Shown: piece after piece, positions 14,112 to 22,315 of the stretch
Numbering within the stretch: position 1 is the first letter of the stretch
Layout of the letters: each line of letters begins with the position of its first letter
NCBI GenBank assembly: GCA_009377755.1
Contig: WHTM01000043.1
Span: 1 to 42,164, forward strand
Length of the DNA: 42,164 nucleotides
Direction of reading: 5' to 3'
From: Hyphomicrobiales bacterium
Lineage (GTDB): Bacteria > Pseudomonadota > Alphaproteobacteria > Rhizobiales > Xanthobacteraceae
The notes under the pieces: model-generated
Database searches by the model: none
Told to the model about the DNA's origin: nothing
Seen by the model: only the letters and a program-made list of their open reading frames with translations
Position numbers and translations under genes: made by a program

Positions 14112-15323
14112 TCATTGAGGATGTGCCACCACGGGCAGGCTTGCAATCGCCCTGAGACCCGGTCGTTCCCGCCATCGAATTTGCGAGTCCGCGACGCCCA
14201 TCTCCAGTTTCGGCCAGCGCTTGAACAACGCTTGCAGCGCGCACTTGCCTTCGATGCGTGCGAGCTGGTGGCCAAGGCAAAAATGGATCCCCGTGCCGAA
14301 CGCGAGATGCCGATTGGGCTGCCTTTCGAGATCGAGCCGTTCGGGATGCTCATTCGCGTCCGGATCCATGTTGGCAGCCGCCAGCATGGCCATGATCTTC
14401 TCGCCTTTTTTCACCCGGACGCCACCGAGGTCCACGTCCTTTCGCACAAAGCGCGGCTTGGTAAACTGCACAGGCGAGACGAACCGAAGAAACTCCTCGA
14501 TCGCCAGATTGGCGCGGCTCCAATCCTCTTCGAGCCAGTCGCGGAGCCTCGGATTTCTTATTAACTCGTAGACCGATCCGCTGATCAGATGCGTGGTGGT
14601 CTCCGTGCCTGCTCCCAGCAGCAGAAAAACCATCGCCACCATCTCACGGGCACTGATACGCCCGCCTTCCTTCTCGACGCGGACAAGCTCCGCGATTAGC
14701 CCCTCGCCGCCCTGTTCGCGCGTCGCCTCCAGGCGCTTCTCGAGGTAGCGTTTCATCGAGGCCAAGGCCGGGATCAGGCCCAGGAAGCCAACGGCGCCCG
14801 TGAGGCGTGTGAAGCTGTTGGTCCAGGCCATGAACTTCGGCCTGTCCGCCTGCGGCAAGCCGAGCAGCTCGCAGATGACGGAAAGCGGCAGCCTACGCGC
14901 ATATCGGTCGACGAGATCAGCGGGGCTCCCCTCCGCAAACAACTCGCCGGCAAGCTCGTCGGCGATGGCAAGAATACGCGGCTCCATGTCGAGGATCGCC
15001 CGCCGCCGGAAGGCTTCGTCCACGATTCCCCGCAACCGTGTGTGATCCGGCTCGTCCATCGTCAGCATGTTGTCGGCCATCGCGCGTATCAGCCCTGGCA
15101 TCCACCACCTGAGCCCGGCAATGGCCCCGCCGTCCTTGCGCAGGGTGAATGTCTCGCTCTCTTTCAGCACGCGGGCGGCCAACTCTTGCGTCGTCGTGAT
15201 CCAGACCTTGCCGATGATCGGGAACTTGACTTCAATGACTGGCCCGGATGCCCTCAGCCGCTCGATTCCAGCGGCAGGGTCGCGGAAATATTCCTGGCTG
15301 GTGAAATCAATTCGCGGCATCAT
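14112..15323 (-). CDS. Cytochrome P450 monooxygenase
   Basis: From the ATG at 15323 (AAGGA upstream; a second Met follows at 15320) the protein has 403 residues, the normal size for a soluble bacterial P450. The I-helix oxygen-binding motif GAGTETT is at 237-243, the K-helix ExxR at 277-280 (EFLR), and the heme-ligand loop FGTGIHFCLGHQLAR has Cys349. HTRLR in the C helix would contact a heme propionate. There is no membrane anchor. It would oxidise a small organic substrate using electrons from a ferredoxin or reductase, neither of which is encoded nearby. It is the last gene of a minus-strand trio with two glutathione enzymes (start of the GST 950 bases upstream), which suggests detoxification or aromatic catabolism. 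The substrate is unknown. Confidence 0.95.
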   Translation of the reverse strand: MMPRIDFTSQEYFRDPAAGIERLRASGPVIEVKFPIIGKVWITTTQELAARVLKESETFTLRKDGGAIAGLRWWMPGLIRAMADNMLTMDEPDHTRLRGIVDEAFRRRAILDMEPRILAIADELAGELFAEGSPADLVDRYARRLPLSVICELLGLPQADRPKFMAWTNSFTRLTGAVGFLGLIPALASMKRYLEKRLEATREQGGEGLIAELVRVEKEGGRISAREMVAMVFLLLGAGTETTTHLISGSVYELIRNPRLRDWLEEDWSRANLAIEEFLRFVSPVQFTKPRFVRKDVDLGGVRVKKGEKIMAMLAAANMDPDANEHPERLDLERQPNRHLAFGTGIHFCLGHQLARIEGKCALQALFKRWPKLEMGVADSQIRWRERPGLRAIASLPVVAHPQ

Positions 15324-15484
15324 GGCTGGTCCTTGCCCTTGCTCCAGACCCATCCAACAAGATGGCGCGCAGGGCTGCGGCCGCAATATCGATCAAGGCG
15401 CCGCAAACGCAATCGAAGGCTCGCCGCCAACAGCCTGGCCGGTGGACGATGATCGTTCAGCGGAACGACCGGATGACCGCAGGC

Positions 15485-16273
15485 CTATGCCGCCTTGAGC
15501 ATGTCCTTCACCTTCGGCCAGGGATCGTCCTGGATCGATTTGAACGGCGCCCAGTCGGCGTCGCTCATGCGCGACCAAATCGCCTGCTCGGTCGACGGCC
15601 GGTGCTTGATCCGCTCCCACCATGTCGCGACGCCGGGATAGCGGTCCCAAAGCTTCGACAGCTTCAGCAGTTCGAGCCGCAGGACGTACGGGATGGTCGC
15701 GGCATCGGCGAGCGTATAGCTGTCGCCGGCGAGATACGGCCAAGTCTTCGATGAGTCATCGACCATCTTCAGCAGCTTCTCATGATTGTCGATGGCTTCG
15801 AGCACGTAGCCGGAATCGAGTCCGTGGGTGATGACATCGCGTTTGAGCTCGGCGCGCTTTTTGCTCGGCGACTTGGCATACTCCGCCTCGCGCTGCTCCG
15901 GAGTGAGTTGCATGAGGCGCGGGCGAAACGCCGTCGCGAAGGTCATCGTGGTGCAGGAATTGTGCACGTATTCGTCGATCAGCTTGTTGAACAGCCGCAC
16001 CCGGTGGCGGGCCTTGGGATCTTTCGGCATCAGCGCCGGACCGGGGAAGGCCTCGTCGATGTAGTAGAGGATCGCCGACGACTCGATGATCGGGACGCCG
16101 TCGTGCACCAGCGTCGGTACCACCGCGTTCGGGTTGAGCGTCATGTAGGCGGGATCGAACTGATCGCCACGCAGCGTCAGCAGGTGCTCCTTCGCCTCCA
16201 CGCCTTTCTCGATCAGCGCCATGCGCACCTTCTGCGCGCAGACGGAATTGATGTTGTGATAGAGCTCGAGCAC
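15485..16273 (-). CDS. Glutathione S-transferase family protein (beta-etherase LigF-like)
   Basis: The start is a GTG at 16273 with GGGGAGG seven bases upstream; a longer open frame to 16504 overlaps the neighbouring gene and is not used. The 262-aa product has an N-terminal thioredoxin-like domain (LELYHNINSVCAQKVR, then NPNAVVPTLVHDG and IIESSAILYYID) with the usual glutathione contacts, and a helical C-terminal domain. Ser11 and Cys13 in NSVCAQK are candidate catalytic residues. The acidic and Trp-rich end (WSRMSDADWAPFKSI) is typical of LigF-like members in Rhizobiales. The reaction could be ether cleavage or conjugation. It lies 20 bases downstream of the glutathionyl-hydroquinone reductase gene, probably in one operon. 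Confidence 0.88.
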   Translation of the reverse strand: MLELYHNINSVCAQKVRMALIEKGVEAKEHLLTLRGDQFDPAYMTLNPNAVVPTLVHDGVPIIESSAILYYIDEAFPGPALMPKDPKARHRVRLFNKLIDEYVHNSCTTMTFATAFRPRLMQLTPEQREAEYAKSPSKKRAELKRDVITHGLDSGYVLEAIDNHEKLLKMVDDSSKTWPYLAGDSYTLADAATIPYVLRLELLKLSKLWDRYPGVATWWERIKHRPSTEQAIWSRMSDADWAPFKSIQDDPWPKVKDMLKAA

Positions 16274-16293
16274 TGTTTCCTCCCCGTATTTGG

Positions 16294-17268
16294 CTATGCG
16301 GCGAACCGCGCGCGGTCGTGCGATTGGCCGAGGTCGACCGGCGTTCCCTTGGGGATGATGCCGGTCGGATTGAGCTTCTTGATCGAGTAGTAGTTGATCA
16401 CGTAGTGGCGCGGGAATGTCGTCCCGGCGACGCCGGGCACGCGGTACAGCTCGCGCATGTAGTTGTTGAGGTTCGGGTAGTCGGCGATCCGCTGCCGGTT
16501 GCATTTGAACAGCGAGAAATAGGCAACGTCGAACCGCACCAGCGTCGGGAGCAACCTCCAGTCCGCCTCGGTGATCTGGTTGCCGACAAGATAGCGCTGC
16601 TTCCCCAGGCGCTCCTCGAGCTCATCGAGCGTCGCGAACAGCGCGTCGTAGGCCGCCTCGTAGGCCTCTTGCGTACGTGCAAAGCCGCAACGATAGGCCC
16701 CGTTGTTGATGGTCTCGTAGACCTGCGCGTTGACGCGGTCGATTTCCGCACGCAGCGGCACCGGGTAGAAATCGCTGTGCTCGCCGGTGATGCCGTTGAA
16801 TTCGCTGTTGAGCATCCGGATGATCTCGGACGACTCGTTATTGACGATCCGCTTGGTCTTCTTGTCCCACAGCGTCGGCACCGTCACCTTGCCGGTATAG
16901 TTCGGGTCGGTCGCGGTATAGGCTTCGTGCAGGTAGTGGAAGCTGTTGACCGTATCCGGGATGCATTCGGGAAAATCCGGGCGGCTCTCGAAGGTCCAGC
17001 CGTTTTCCTTTAGGCCGGGGATGGCGGCAGACATCGAGATCAAACCGTCGAGCTTCTTCAGCGCCCGGTAGATCAGCGTGCGGTGCGCCCACGGGCAGCC
17101 GTGCGCCACGTAGAGATGATAGCGCCCAGGCTCGGCCTTGAACCCGGACAGCCCGTCCGCCGTGATGCGGTCACGGAATGCGCTGTCGATACGCTTGAAC
17201 TGCCCGTCCTGCGGATACTCGCGCGGCAATTCCTCGTCGCGCCACTTGCCGTTGATCAATACGCCCAC
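16294..17268 (-). CDS. Glutathionyl-hydroquinone reductase (Xi-class GST)
   Basis: The start is a GTG at 17268, with GGAGGG four bases before it; the open frame extends to a TTG at 17280 that overlaps this signal. The 324-aa product has the Xi-class active site GCPWAHR with Cys58, an N-terminal extension (GKWRDEELP), the block TVPTLWDKKTKRIVNNESSEI, and the C-terminal helical domain ending in the dimer region (NPTGIIPKG). The length is typical. The enzyme removes glutathione from glutathionyl-hydroquinones, a step in the breakdown of quinones and chlorinated aromatics. Pairing with a LigF-like GST and a P450 suggests quinone handling. No regulator is adjacent. Confidence 0.92.
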   Translation of the reverse strand: MGVLINGKWRDEELPREYPQDGQFKRIDSAFRDRITADGLSGFKAEPGRYHLYVAHGCPWAHRTLIYRALKKLDGLISMSAAIPGLKENGWTFESRPDFPECIPDTVNSFHYLHEAYTATDPNYTGKVTVPTLWDKKTKRIVNNESSEIIRMLNSEFNGITGEHSDFYPVPLRAEIDRVNAQVYETINNGAYRCGFARTQEAYEAAYDALFATLDELEERLGKQRYLVGNQITEADWRLLPTLVRFDVAYFSLFKCNRQRIADYPNLNNYMRELYRVPGVAGTTFPRHYVINYYSIKKLNPTGIIPKGTPVDLGQSHDRARFAA

Positions 17269-17450
17269 GAGACCCTCCAAACCTGCCAGCTTCGCTCGAC
17301 CCGCTTTTAGCTCACCGACGGGCCGAAAGCCGCATCACAAATGCGACGCCGGCATGCAGCGGCGGTTGACCGGGCGAGAGGCGGAAAATTGAAGGGTCAG
17401 GGGCGCTTGGATTAATGTGACGCCGACGTCACGATAAGCAAGGATTCCCC

Positions 17451-18353
17451 ATGACGGCCGATAACCTGCCCCGGTTGTGCTTCATCGGCTTCGGCGAGGC
17501 CGGCCAGGCGTTCGCTTCCGGACTTCAAGAAGTCGGCGTAAAGACCCAGACCGCTTGGGATATTCTGTTTCCCGAAGCCGCCGGTGAACGCCTCCGCGAG
17601 GCGGCCCGGGCGCTCGGCGTGCGGCAGGCGTCATCGGCGGCGGATGCGGTGGCCGGCGCCGACATCGTCATTTCCGCGGTGACGGCCGCATCGAGCCTCG
17701 CAGCCGCCGCCGCGGCCAAGGAACACCTGCGGCCCAACCAGTTTTTCCTCGACGTCAATTCGGTCTCCCCCGGACGCAAGCAGGAGACCGCGAAACTACT
17801 GCAGGGCATCGCCCGCTACGTCGATGTCGCGGTGATGGCACCGGTGTACCCCACGCGCCACCAGACGCCGCTGCTGCTGGCCGGCGATCATGCCGAGACC
17901 ATCGAGCCGATCTTGCGCGGCCTGGACATGCGCACCTCGATCGCCGGACCCGAGGTCGGGGCCGCCGCGGCCATCAAGATGGTGCGCAGCGTCATGATCA
18001 AGGGAATCGAGGCGTTGTGCCTGGAATGCTTCCTGGCGGCATCCCGTGCGGGCGTCGAGGAGCAGATCGTCGCCTCCCTGTCGAAGAGCTATCCGGGCGT
18101 CGATTGGCCTGAGGTCGTTGCCTACAACCTCGAGCGCATGGCGAGCCACGGCGCGCGCCGTGGCGCCGAGATGGAAGAGGTAGCCGACACGCTGCGCGAG
18201 CTTGGGGTGGCACCTCTGATGACGGCCGGCACGATCGAACGCCAGCGCGAGATGGGCAAGATCGGCAAGGCCGAAACGGTCCGCGCGGCGCTCGCACAGG
18301 GGCACGCGGAAATCCTCCAGGCGATCAGCAAGGCGGCAGCCGACAGGCATTGA
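17451..18353 (+). CDS. NAD(P)-dependent oxidoreductase, 6-phosphogluconate dehydrogenase-like with DUF1932
   Basis: A 300-aa protein with a Rossmann fold at the N-terminus (GFGEAG, residues 13-18) and the signature DVNSVSPGRKQE, where the beta-hydroxyacid dehydrogenase family has its substrate loop. The family catalytic Lys is in AAIKMVRSVMIKGIEAL (about residue 175). The C-terminal helical domain matches the DUF1932 type. AAGGA precedes the ATG. The substrate is unknown; relatives oxidise beta-hydroxy acids. It is transcribed away from the GST operon, so the 180-base gap at 17269-17450 should hold divergent promoters. Confidence 0.88.
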   Translation: MTADNLPRLCFIGFGEAGQAFASGLQEVGVKTQTAWDILFPEAAGERLREAARALGVRQASSAADAVAGADIVISAVTAASSLAAAAAAKEHLRPNQFFLDVNSVSPGRKQETAKLLQGIARYVDVAVMAPVYPTRHQTPLLLAGDHAETIEPILRGLDMRTSIAGPEVGAAAAIKMVRSVMIKGIEALCLECFLAASRAGVEEQIVASLSKSYPGVDWPEVVAYNLERMASHGARRGAEMEEVADTLRELGVAPLMTAGTIERQREMGKIGKAETVRAALAQGHAEILQAISKAAADRH

Positions 18354-18427
18354 GCCTGGTGGCCCGCACGCGCTGCAGCGCACAGCGCTGCTGCGCAGAT
18401 GCGGGACACGGTTGCTTCGTCGTGCGT

Positions 18428-18814
18428 CTATTCCAGCGTCACCCACGGCCCGCCGGACAGCCGGCACTCGCGCAGGCAGAACCGGTCAGCGACGTCGTTC
18501 CACGGCACGCAATCCGTCGGCGGCTGCACCCGCAGGCAAGCCTGAAAATCCCGGCCGGCGTCCGCCAGACAACTGCGCCAGCAGTGGTCGGCGCGGCGGA
18601 TTTTCGCCGCCCGCCGGCTCCACGGATAAGGCCCGGCACTATGGGTGGGATAGGAGGAATGGACGCGGGACTTTGGCCCGACACGCAAGTCGCCGCGATC
18701 GGCGCCGAGCCCAAGTGTCGGCACCGCCATCATGACGGCGACCATGAGAACCATCCTGCCGATCATGGCGGCGACGCTAGCAAGGCCCGCCTGCCGCGCC
18801 AACCGGGAACGCAT
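18428..18814 (-). CDS. Cys-rich exported protein of unknown function
   Basis: The 128-aa product starts at an ATG with AGGGGA upstream. Residues 1-37 form a signal peptide: a basic start (RSRLARQ), a hydrophobic core (MIGRMVLMVAVMMAV), and a likely cleavage site after LGLGA. The mature part has six Cys in the C-terminal 55 residues (HCWRSCLADAGRDFQAC, then DCVPW, RFCLREC), enough for three disulfides. No other domain is recognised. It is convergent with the DUF1932 gene (74 bases between the stops). Probably periplasmic; function unknown. Confidence 0.65.
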   Translation of the reverse strand: MRSRLARQAGLASVAAMIGRMVLMVAVMMAVPTLGLGADRGDLRVGPKSRVHSSYPTHSAGPYPWSRRAAKIRRADHCWRSCLADAGRDFQACLRVQPPTDCVPWNDVADRFCLRECRLSGGPWVTLE

Positions 18815-18914
18815 TGGCGTCCCCTGTCATCTCGGCCTGGAAAAACCATGATCCCTGGCCTAACGTTGGCCCAGACCCACCATCATTTTGGAGTTCGGAG
18901 CCCCGGACGTGACC

Positions 18915-19739
18915 ATGGACGCGCATGTACCCGGCGAGCTAGCGGAGAACCGCGCCGAGCCGCAGACCTTCGGTACCGAGGGCATCAAGCCGATGCTGCG
19001 GCCGAGCCTCGCCACGCGTTTTTTCATGCGCATCGTCGCCTGGGTGGAGCGGCTCAACGTGACCTGCTCCAAGGTCGGGAACACGTGGGTTTATGACAAC
19101 GCGGTGTTCCCATGGGCGGCGGATATCGAGCGCGAGTGGGAAGCGATCCGCGCCGAGCTCGACACGGTGCTGCTGCGCAAGGATGACCTGCCGGGCTTTC
19201 ACGAGATTTCCAGCGACGTCGCCACCATCAGCCAGGACCGCGGCTGGAAGACGTTTCTGCTATGCGGCTACGGCTTCAAGTCGGAGAACAACATCCGCCA
19301 GTGCCCCGAGACTTGGCGGATCGCGCAGAAGATCCCCGGCCTCATCACCGCGATGTTCTCCATCCTGGAGCCGGGCAAGCATTTGCCGCCGCATCGCGGA
19401 CCCTACAATGGCGTCCTGCGGTTGCATCTCGGGCTGATCATTCCGGAACCGCAGGACCAGACCGCGATCCGCGTCGGGCAGCAGATTTGCCATTGGCAGG
19501 AGGGCAAGGCGCTGATCTTCGACGACGCCTTCGAGCATGAAGCATGGAACCGCACACCGCACACCCGCGTCGTGCTGTTCGTCGACTTCGTCAAGCCGGT
19601 GCGTTTCCCCGGCCGCTTCTTCAACTGGCTGCTGCTCAACCTCGCGGTGTTCACCCCGTTCATCCGCGAGGGCCAGGACAACCATAACGCCTGGGAGAAG
19701 AAGTTCTACGAAGAGGCCGAGGCGCTGCGGAACCGGTGA
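18915..19739 (+). CDS. Aspartyl/asparaginyl beta-hydroxylase family protein (LpxO-like)
   Basis: From the ATG at 18915 the protein has 274 residues; a TTG at 18888 or a GTG at 18909, closer to a GGAG, are alternative starts. The family iron ligands are visible: His160 in PPHRGPYNG and His208 in FDDAFEHEAWN, with the 2-oxoglutarate-binding Arg in HTRVVLFVD. It would be an Fe(II)/2-oxoglutarate dioxygenase. In bacteria this family includes LpxO, which hydroxylates lipid A acyl chains, and peptide hydroxylases. The hydrophobic segment near the C-terminus (FFNWLLLNLAVFTPFI) fits a membrane-associated, LpxO-type enzyme. The true substrate is not shown. Confidence 0.88.
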   Translation: MDAHVPGELAENRAEPQTFGTEGIKPMLRPSLATRFFMRIVAWVERLNVTCSKVGNTWVYDNAVFPWAADIEREWEAIRAELDTVLLRKDDLPGFHEISSDVATISQDRGWKTFLLCGYGFKSENNIRQCPETWRIAQKIPGLITAMFSILEPGKHLPPHRGPYNGVLRLHLGLIIPEPQDQTAIRVGQQICHWQEGKALIFDDAFEHEAWNRTPHTRVVLFVDFVKPVRFPGRFFNWLLLNLAVFTPFIREGQDNHNAWEKKFYEEAEALRNR

Positions 19740-19881
19740 GGGGTCGTTCCAGGGCGCCGCGCAGCGGCGAGCCCGGAATGACTGCCTTGCTTTGTCCTCT
19801 TGCGTCAAAACGACTCAAAGCTGCTTGGAACCAGGACTTCTTCCTCGACGCTTTGACTCATATGCGATAGCCCTGGCGTAT

Positions 19882-19938
19882 ACCCGAGTTCGGCATTTTA
19901 GACTGGCCGAAATCGGAAACATCCGACTTCGGCTGGGG
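19882..19938. repeat. Palindromic intergenic repeat, copy A
   Basis: ACCCGAGTTCGGC is followed by a hairpin in which GCCGAAATCGGA (19906-19917) pairs with TCCGACTTCGGC (19922-19933) around an AACA loop, with one mismatch. The arrangement repeats at 26455-26504, including the 13-base lead and the AACA loop. It lies in a 257-base gap with nothing else recognisable. Confidence 0.6.
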
Positions 19939-19996
19939 AGAGGGAGCGCGCTCTCGCAAGCTGCGGTGGCGGAGGCAAATCGAACATTGGCCGTGC

Positions 19997-20998
19997 ATGA
20001 CCCGACAAAGGCTGGAACTCAGTCTCGCTCTCTCCAATAACCCTAACACCCGGCCGCTGATCGACGGGCACGTCGAGGCCGAGGGCGTGCGGCTGGTTCC
20101 TACTGCCGTGCACCCGTCGGAGATGTTCTGGCGGCAGCTCAAATTCGCCGAGTTCGACGTTTCCGAAATGTCGATGTCGTCGCTCTTGATCGCGACATCG
20201 AAGGCGCCGACGCCGTGGGTGGCGCTGCCGGTGTTCACGACCCGCGAATTCTTCCACACCCGCATGCTGGTGCACACCGCCGCCGGCATCGAGACACCGG
20301 CGGATCTGCGCGGCAAGCGCGTGGGGGTGCCGGAGTTTCAGCAGACCGCGGCGATCTGGGGCCGCGGCGTGCTGCAGCACGAATTCGGCGTGAAGACCCC
20401 CGAGATCGAATGGTTCATGGAGCGCCCGGCCGACAAGAGTCACGGCGGCGCGACCGGAACGGCAGCGCCCGCGGGCGTGACCATCCATCAGATTCCGCCG
20501 AGCACGAATATCGGCGAGATGCTGACCACTGGCGAACTCGATGCTACCCTGCTCTACCTGACCAGCCCCAATCTCGTCGACCGCAGCCGCATCGATCTGT
20601 CCAAGGACGCGCGGGTGCGGCCGATGTTCCCCGACCGCGAGGCGGAAGGGCGCCGCTACTACGCCAAGACCGGCATCTATCCGATCAATCACACCGTGGT
20701 CGTGCGCCGATCGCTTCTCGAGCAGCATCCCTGGATCGCGCTCAACCTCTATTCCGCGTTCGCCGAGGCCAAGAACGAGGTGGCACGGCAGGGCGAATTG
20801 TACCTGCGCAACTATGTCACCACTGGCCTCATCGGCGACGACGTCAAGCGTGCGCTCGCAAACGATCCGATGGCCTATGGGGTCAGGGCGGCGCGCAACG
20901 TGCTCGACACGATTGGCCAATACGTGCACGAGCAAGGGCTCACGGTGCGCCGCGTCGGGCTTGAGGAAATCTTCGCGCCGAGCACGATGGATCTCTAG
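19997..20998 (+). CDS. 4,5-dihydroxyphthalate decarboxylase-like protein (periplasmic-binding fold)
   Basis: A 333-aa protein with no signal peptide, beginning LELSLALSNNPNTRPLIDG. The blocks HPSEMFWRQLKFAEFDVSE, SMSSLL, LRGKRVGVPEFQQTAAIW and YPINHTVVVRRSL are characteristic of the Pht5-like family, which has a periplasmic-binding-protein fold but acts as a cytoplasmic decarboxylase. The lack of a signal peptide favours an enzyme over a transport binding protein. No strong ribosome binding site precedes the ATG. The actual substrate need not be dihydroxyphthalate. Neighbours (P450, GSTs, monooxygenase, Bug binding protein) fit aromatic acid metabolism. Confidence 0.82.
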   Translation: MTRQRLELSLALSNNPNTRPLIDGHVEAEGVRLVPTAVHPSEMFWRQLKFAEFDVSEMSMSSLLIATSKAPTPWVALPVFTTREFFHTRMLVHTAAGIETPADLRGKRVGVPEFQQTAAIWGRGVLQHEFGVKTPEIEWFMERPADKSHGGATGTAAPAGVTIHQIPPSTNIGEMLTTGELDATLLYLTSPNLVDRSRIDLSKDARVRPMFPDREAEGRRYYAKTGIYPINHTVVVRRSLLEQHPWIALNLYSAFAEAKNEVARQGELYLRNYVTTGLIGDDVKRALANDPMAYGVRAARNVLDTIGQYVHEQGLTVRRVGLEEIFAPSTMDL

Positions 20999-21166
20999 GC
21001 GGGGACCGAGGTAGTGCGCGCGGCAGGGATCAAGCCACAGTGAGTCCCACTATCGCTGCCCATCCTCGTCGGCGGCCGCTCGGCAATTGGCTCTGACTTC
21101 GCCGCGTTCGCATGTATGATAGCCTCCGCTCAATCGGGGAGACGGCCGAGGCAAGGGAGGAGCATC

Positions 21167-22144
21167 ATGATACGCAGCCGAACTCTGTTCTCAGCACTGA
21201 TTGCCGTCGGCGTCAGCTTGAGCGCGATCGCGCCGGCGGCTGCGCAAGCCTATCCGACCAAGCCGATCAAGATGATCGTGCCGTTCCCGCCGGGTGGCCC
21301 GATCGACTCCATCGGACGGCTGATCGGGCAGCACATGACGGCGAGCCTCGGGCAGAACGTGATTATCGAGCACCGACCCGGTGCCGGAGGAACGCTCGGC
21401 GCCAACGCGGTCGCAAATGCACCGGCCGACGGCTACACGCTGCTGATGGGATCGACCACGACTCTGTCGATCAGCCCGCACCTCTATAAGAACATCGGCT
21501 ACGACCCGGTGAAGGGTCTGGTCCCGATCGCAACCGTCTCGACCGGCGCGATGGTGTTGGTGGTCTCGCCGTCGGTACCCATCAGCAACGTGAAAGAGCT
21601 GATCGCCTACGCCAAGACCAATCCGGGCAAGCTCAACTTCGGCGCCGGGACGGCCTCGCCGCCACATCTCGCCGGCGAATTGTTCAAGTCCATGACCGGC
21701 ACCACCGTTGTCTACGTCCCCTACCGGGGCGCGGCGCCAGCGGTCACCGACCTGCTCGGCGGTCAGATTCAGTTCATGATCGACGCCATCGGCACGCTCA
21801 ATCCGCACATCGCGGCCGGCAAGCTCAAGGCGCTCGCCGTCACCAGCGCTGCGCGCAACCCTGCGCTACCGAACGTGCCTACGATGACCGAGGCCGGCGT
21901 GCCCGGCTATACGCTCGACTTCTGGACGGGCGTGGCCACGGCGGCAGGTACTCCGCCGGACGTGATCGCCAAGCTCAACGCCGCGATCAACGGCGGGCTC
22001 AAGTCCGCCGACGTGCAGGCGGCCATGGCCAAATTCGTTATCCGGCCCAACATCCTGTCGCCGCAGGAGGCGGCCAAGTTCATGGCCGGTGAAGGGGAAA
22101 AATGGGGTGCGATCGTCAAGCAGGCAGGCGTGAAGATCAATTGA
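21167..22144 (+). CDS. Bug/TctC-family tripartite tricarboxylate transporter substrate-binding protein
   Basis: The ATG at 21167 follows GGGAGGAG and gives 325 residues; the open frame to 21116 lacks a signal. A signal peptide covers residues 1-27 (hydrophobic core ALIAVGVSLSAIAP, cleavage after AAAQ). The mature protein opens with YPTKPIKMIVPFPPGGP, the Bug-family hallmark, followed by RPGAGGTLGANAVA and YVPYRGAAPAVTDLLGGQ. These proteins bind carboxylates or other small organic acids in the periplasm. No TctA/TctB membrane subunits are present, as is common for orphan Bug proteins. It follows the decarboxylase-like gene by 168 bases on the same strand and may deliver its substrate. Confidence 0.93.
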   Translation: MIRSRTLFSALIAVGVSLSAIAPAAAQAYPTKPIKMIVPFPPGGPIDSIGRLIGQHMTASLGQNVIIEHRPGAGGTLGANAVANAPADGYTLLMGSTTTLSISPHLYKNIGYDPVKGLVPIATVSTGAMVLVVSPSVPISNVKELIAYAKTNPGKLNFGAGTASPPHLAGELFKSMTGTTVVYVPYRGAAPAVTDLLGGQIQFMIDAIGTLNPHIAAGKLKALAVTSAARNPALPNVPTMTEAGVPGYTLDFWTGVATAAGTPPDVIAKLNAAINGGLKSADVQAAMAKFVIRPNILSPQEAAKFMAGEGEKWGAIVKQAGVKIN

Positions 22145-22315
22145 GCCCGCGATCGGCGCCATCACAATCGTCCTCTCCTCCGTCATTGCCAGGCTTGACC
22201 CGCGACTGTCCGGTTCATGGAAAGGGTAGCCCGAGCTTCAATTGGTTGGGGTTTATCGGGATTGGCTGAAGCGGTTCGAGCAGCCGATCGATCGGGCGTC
22301 TGTGCATGGGTTTCC

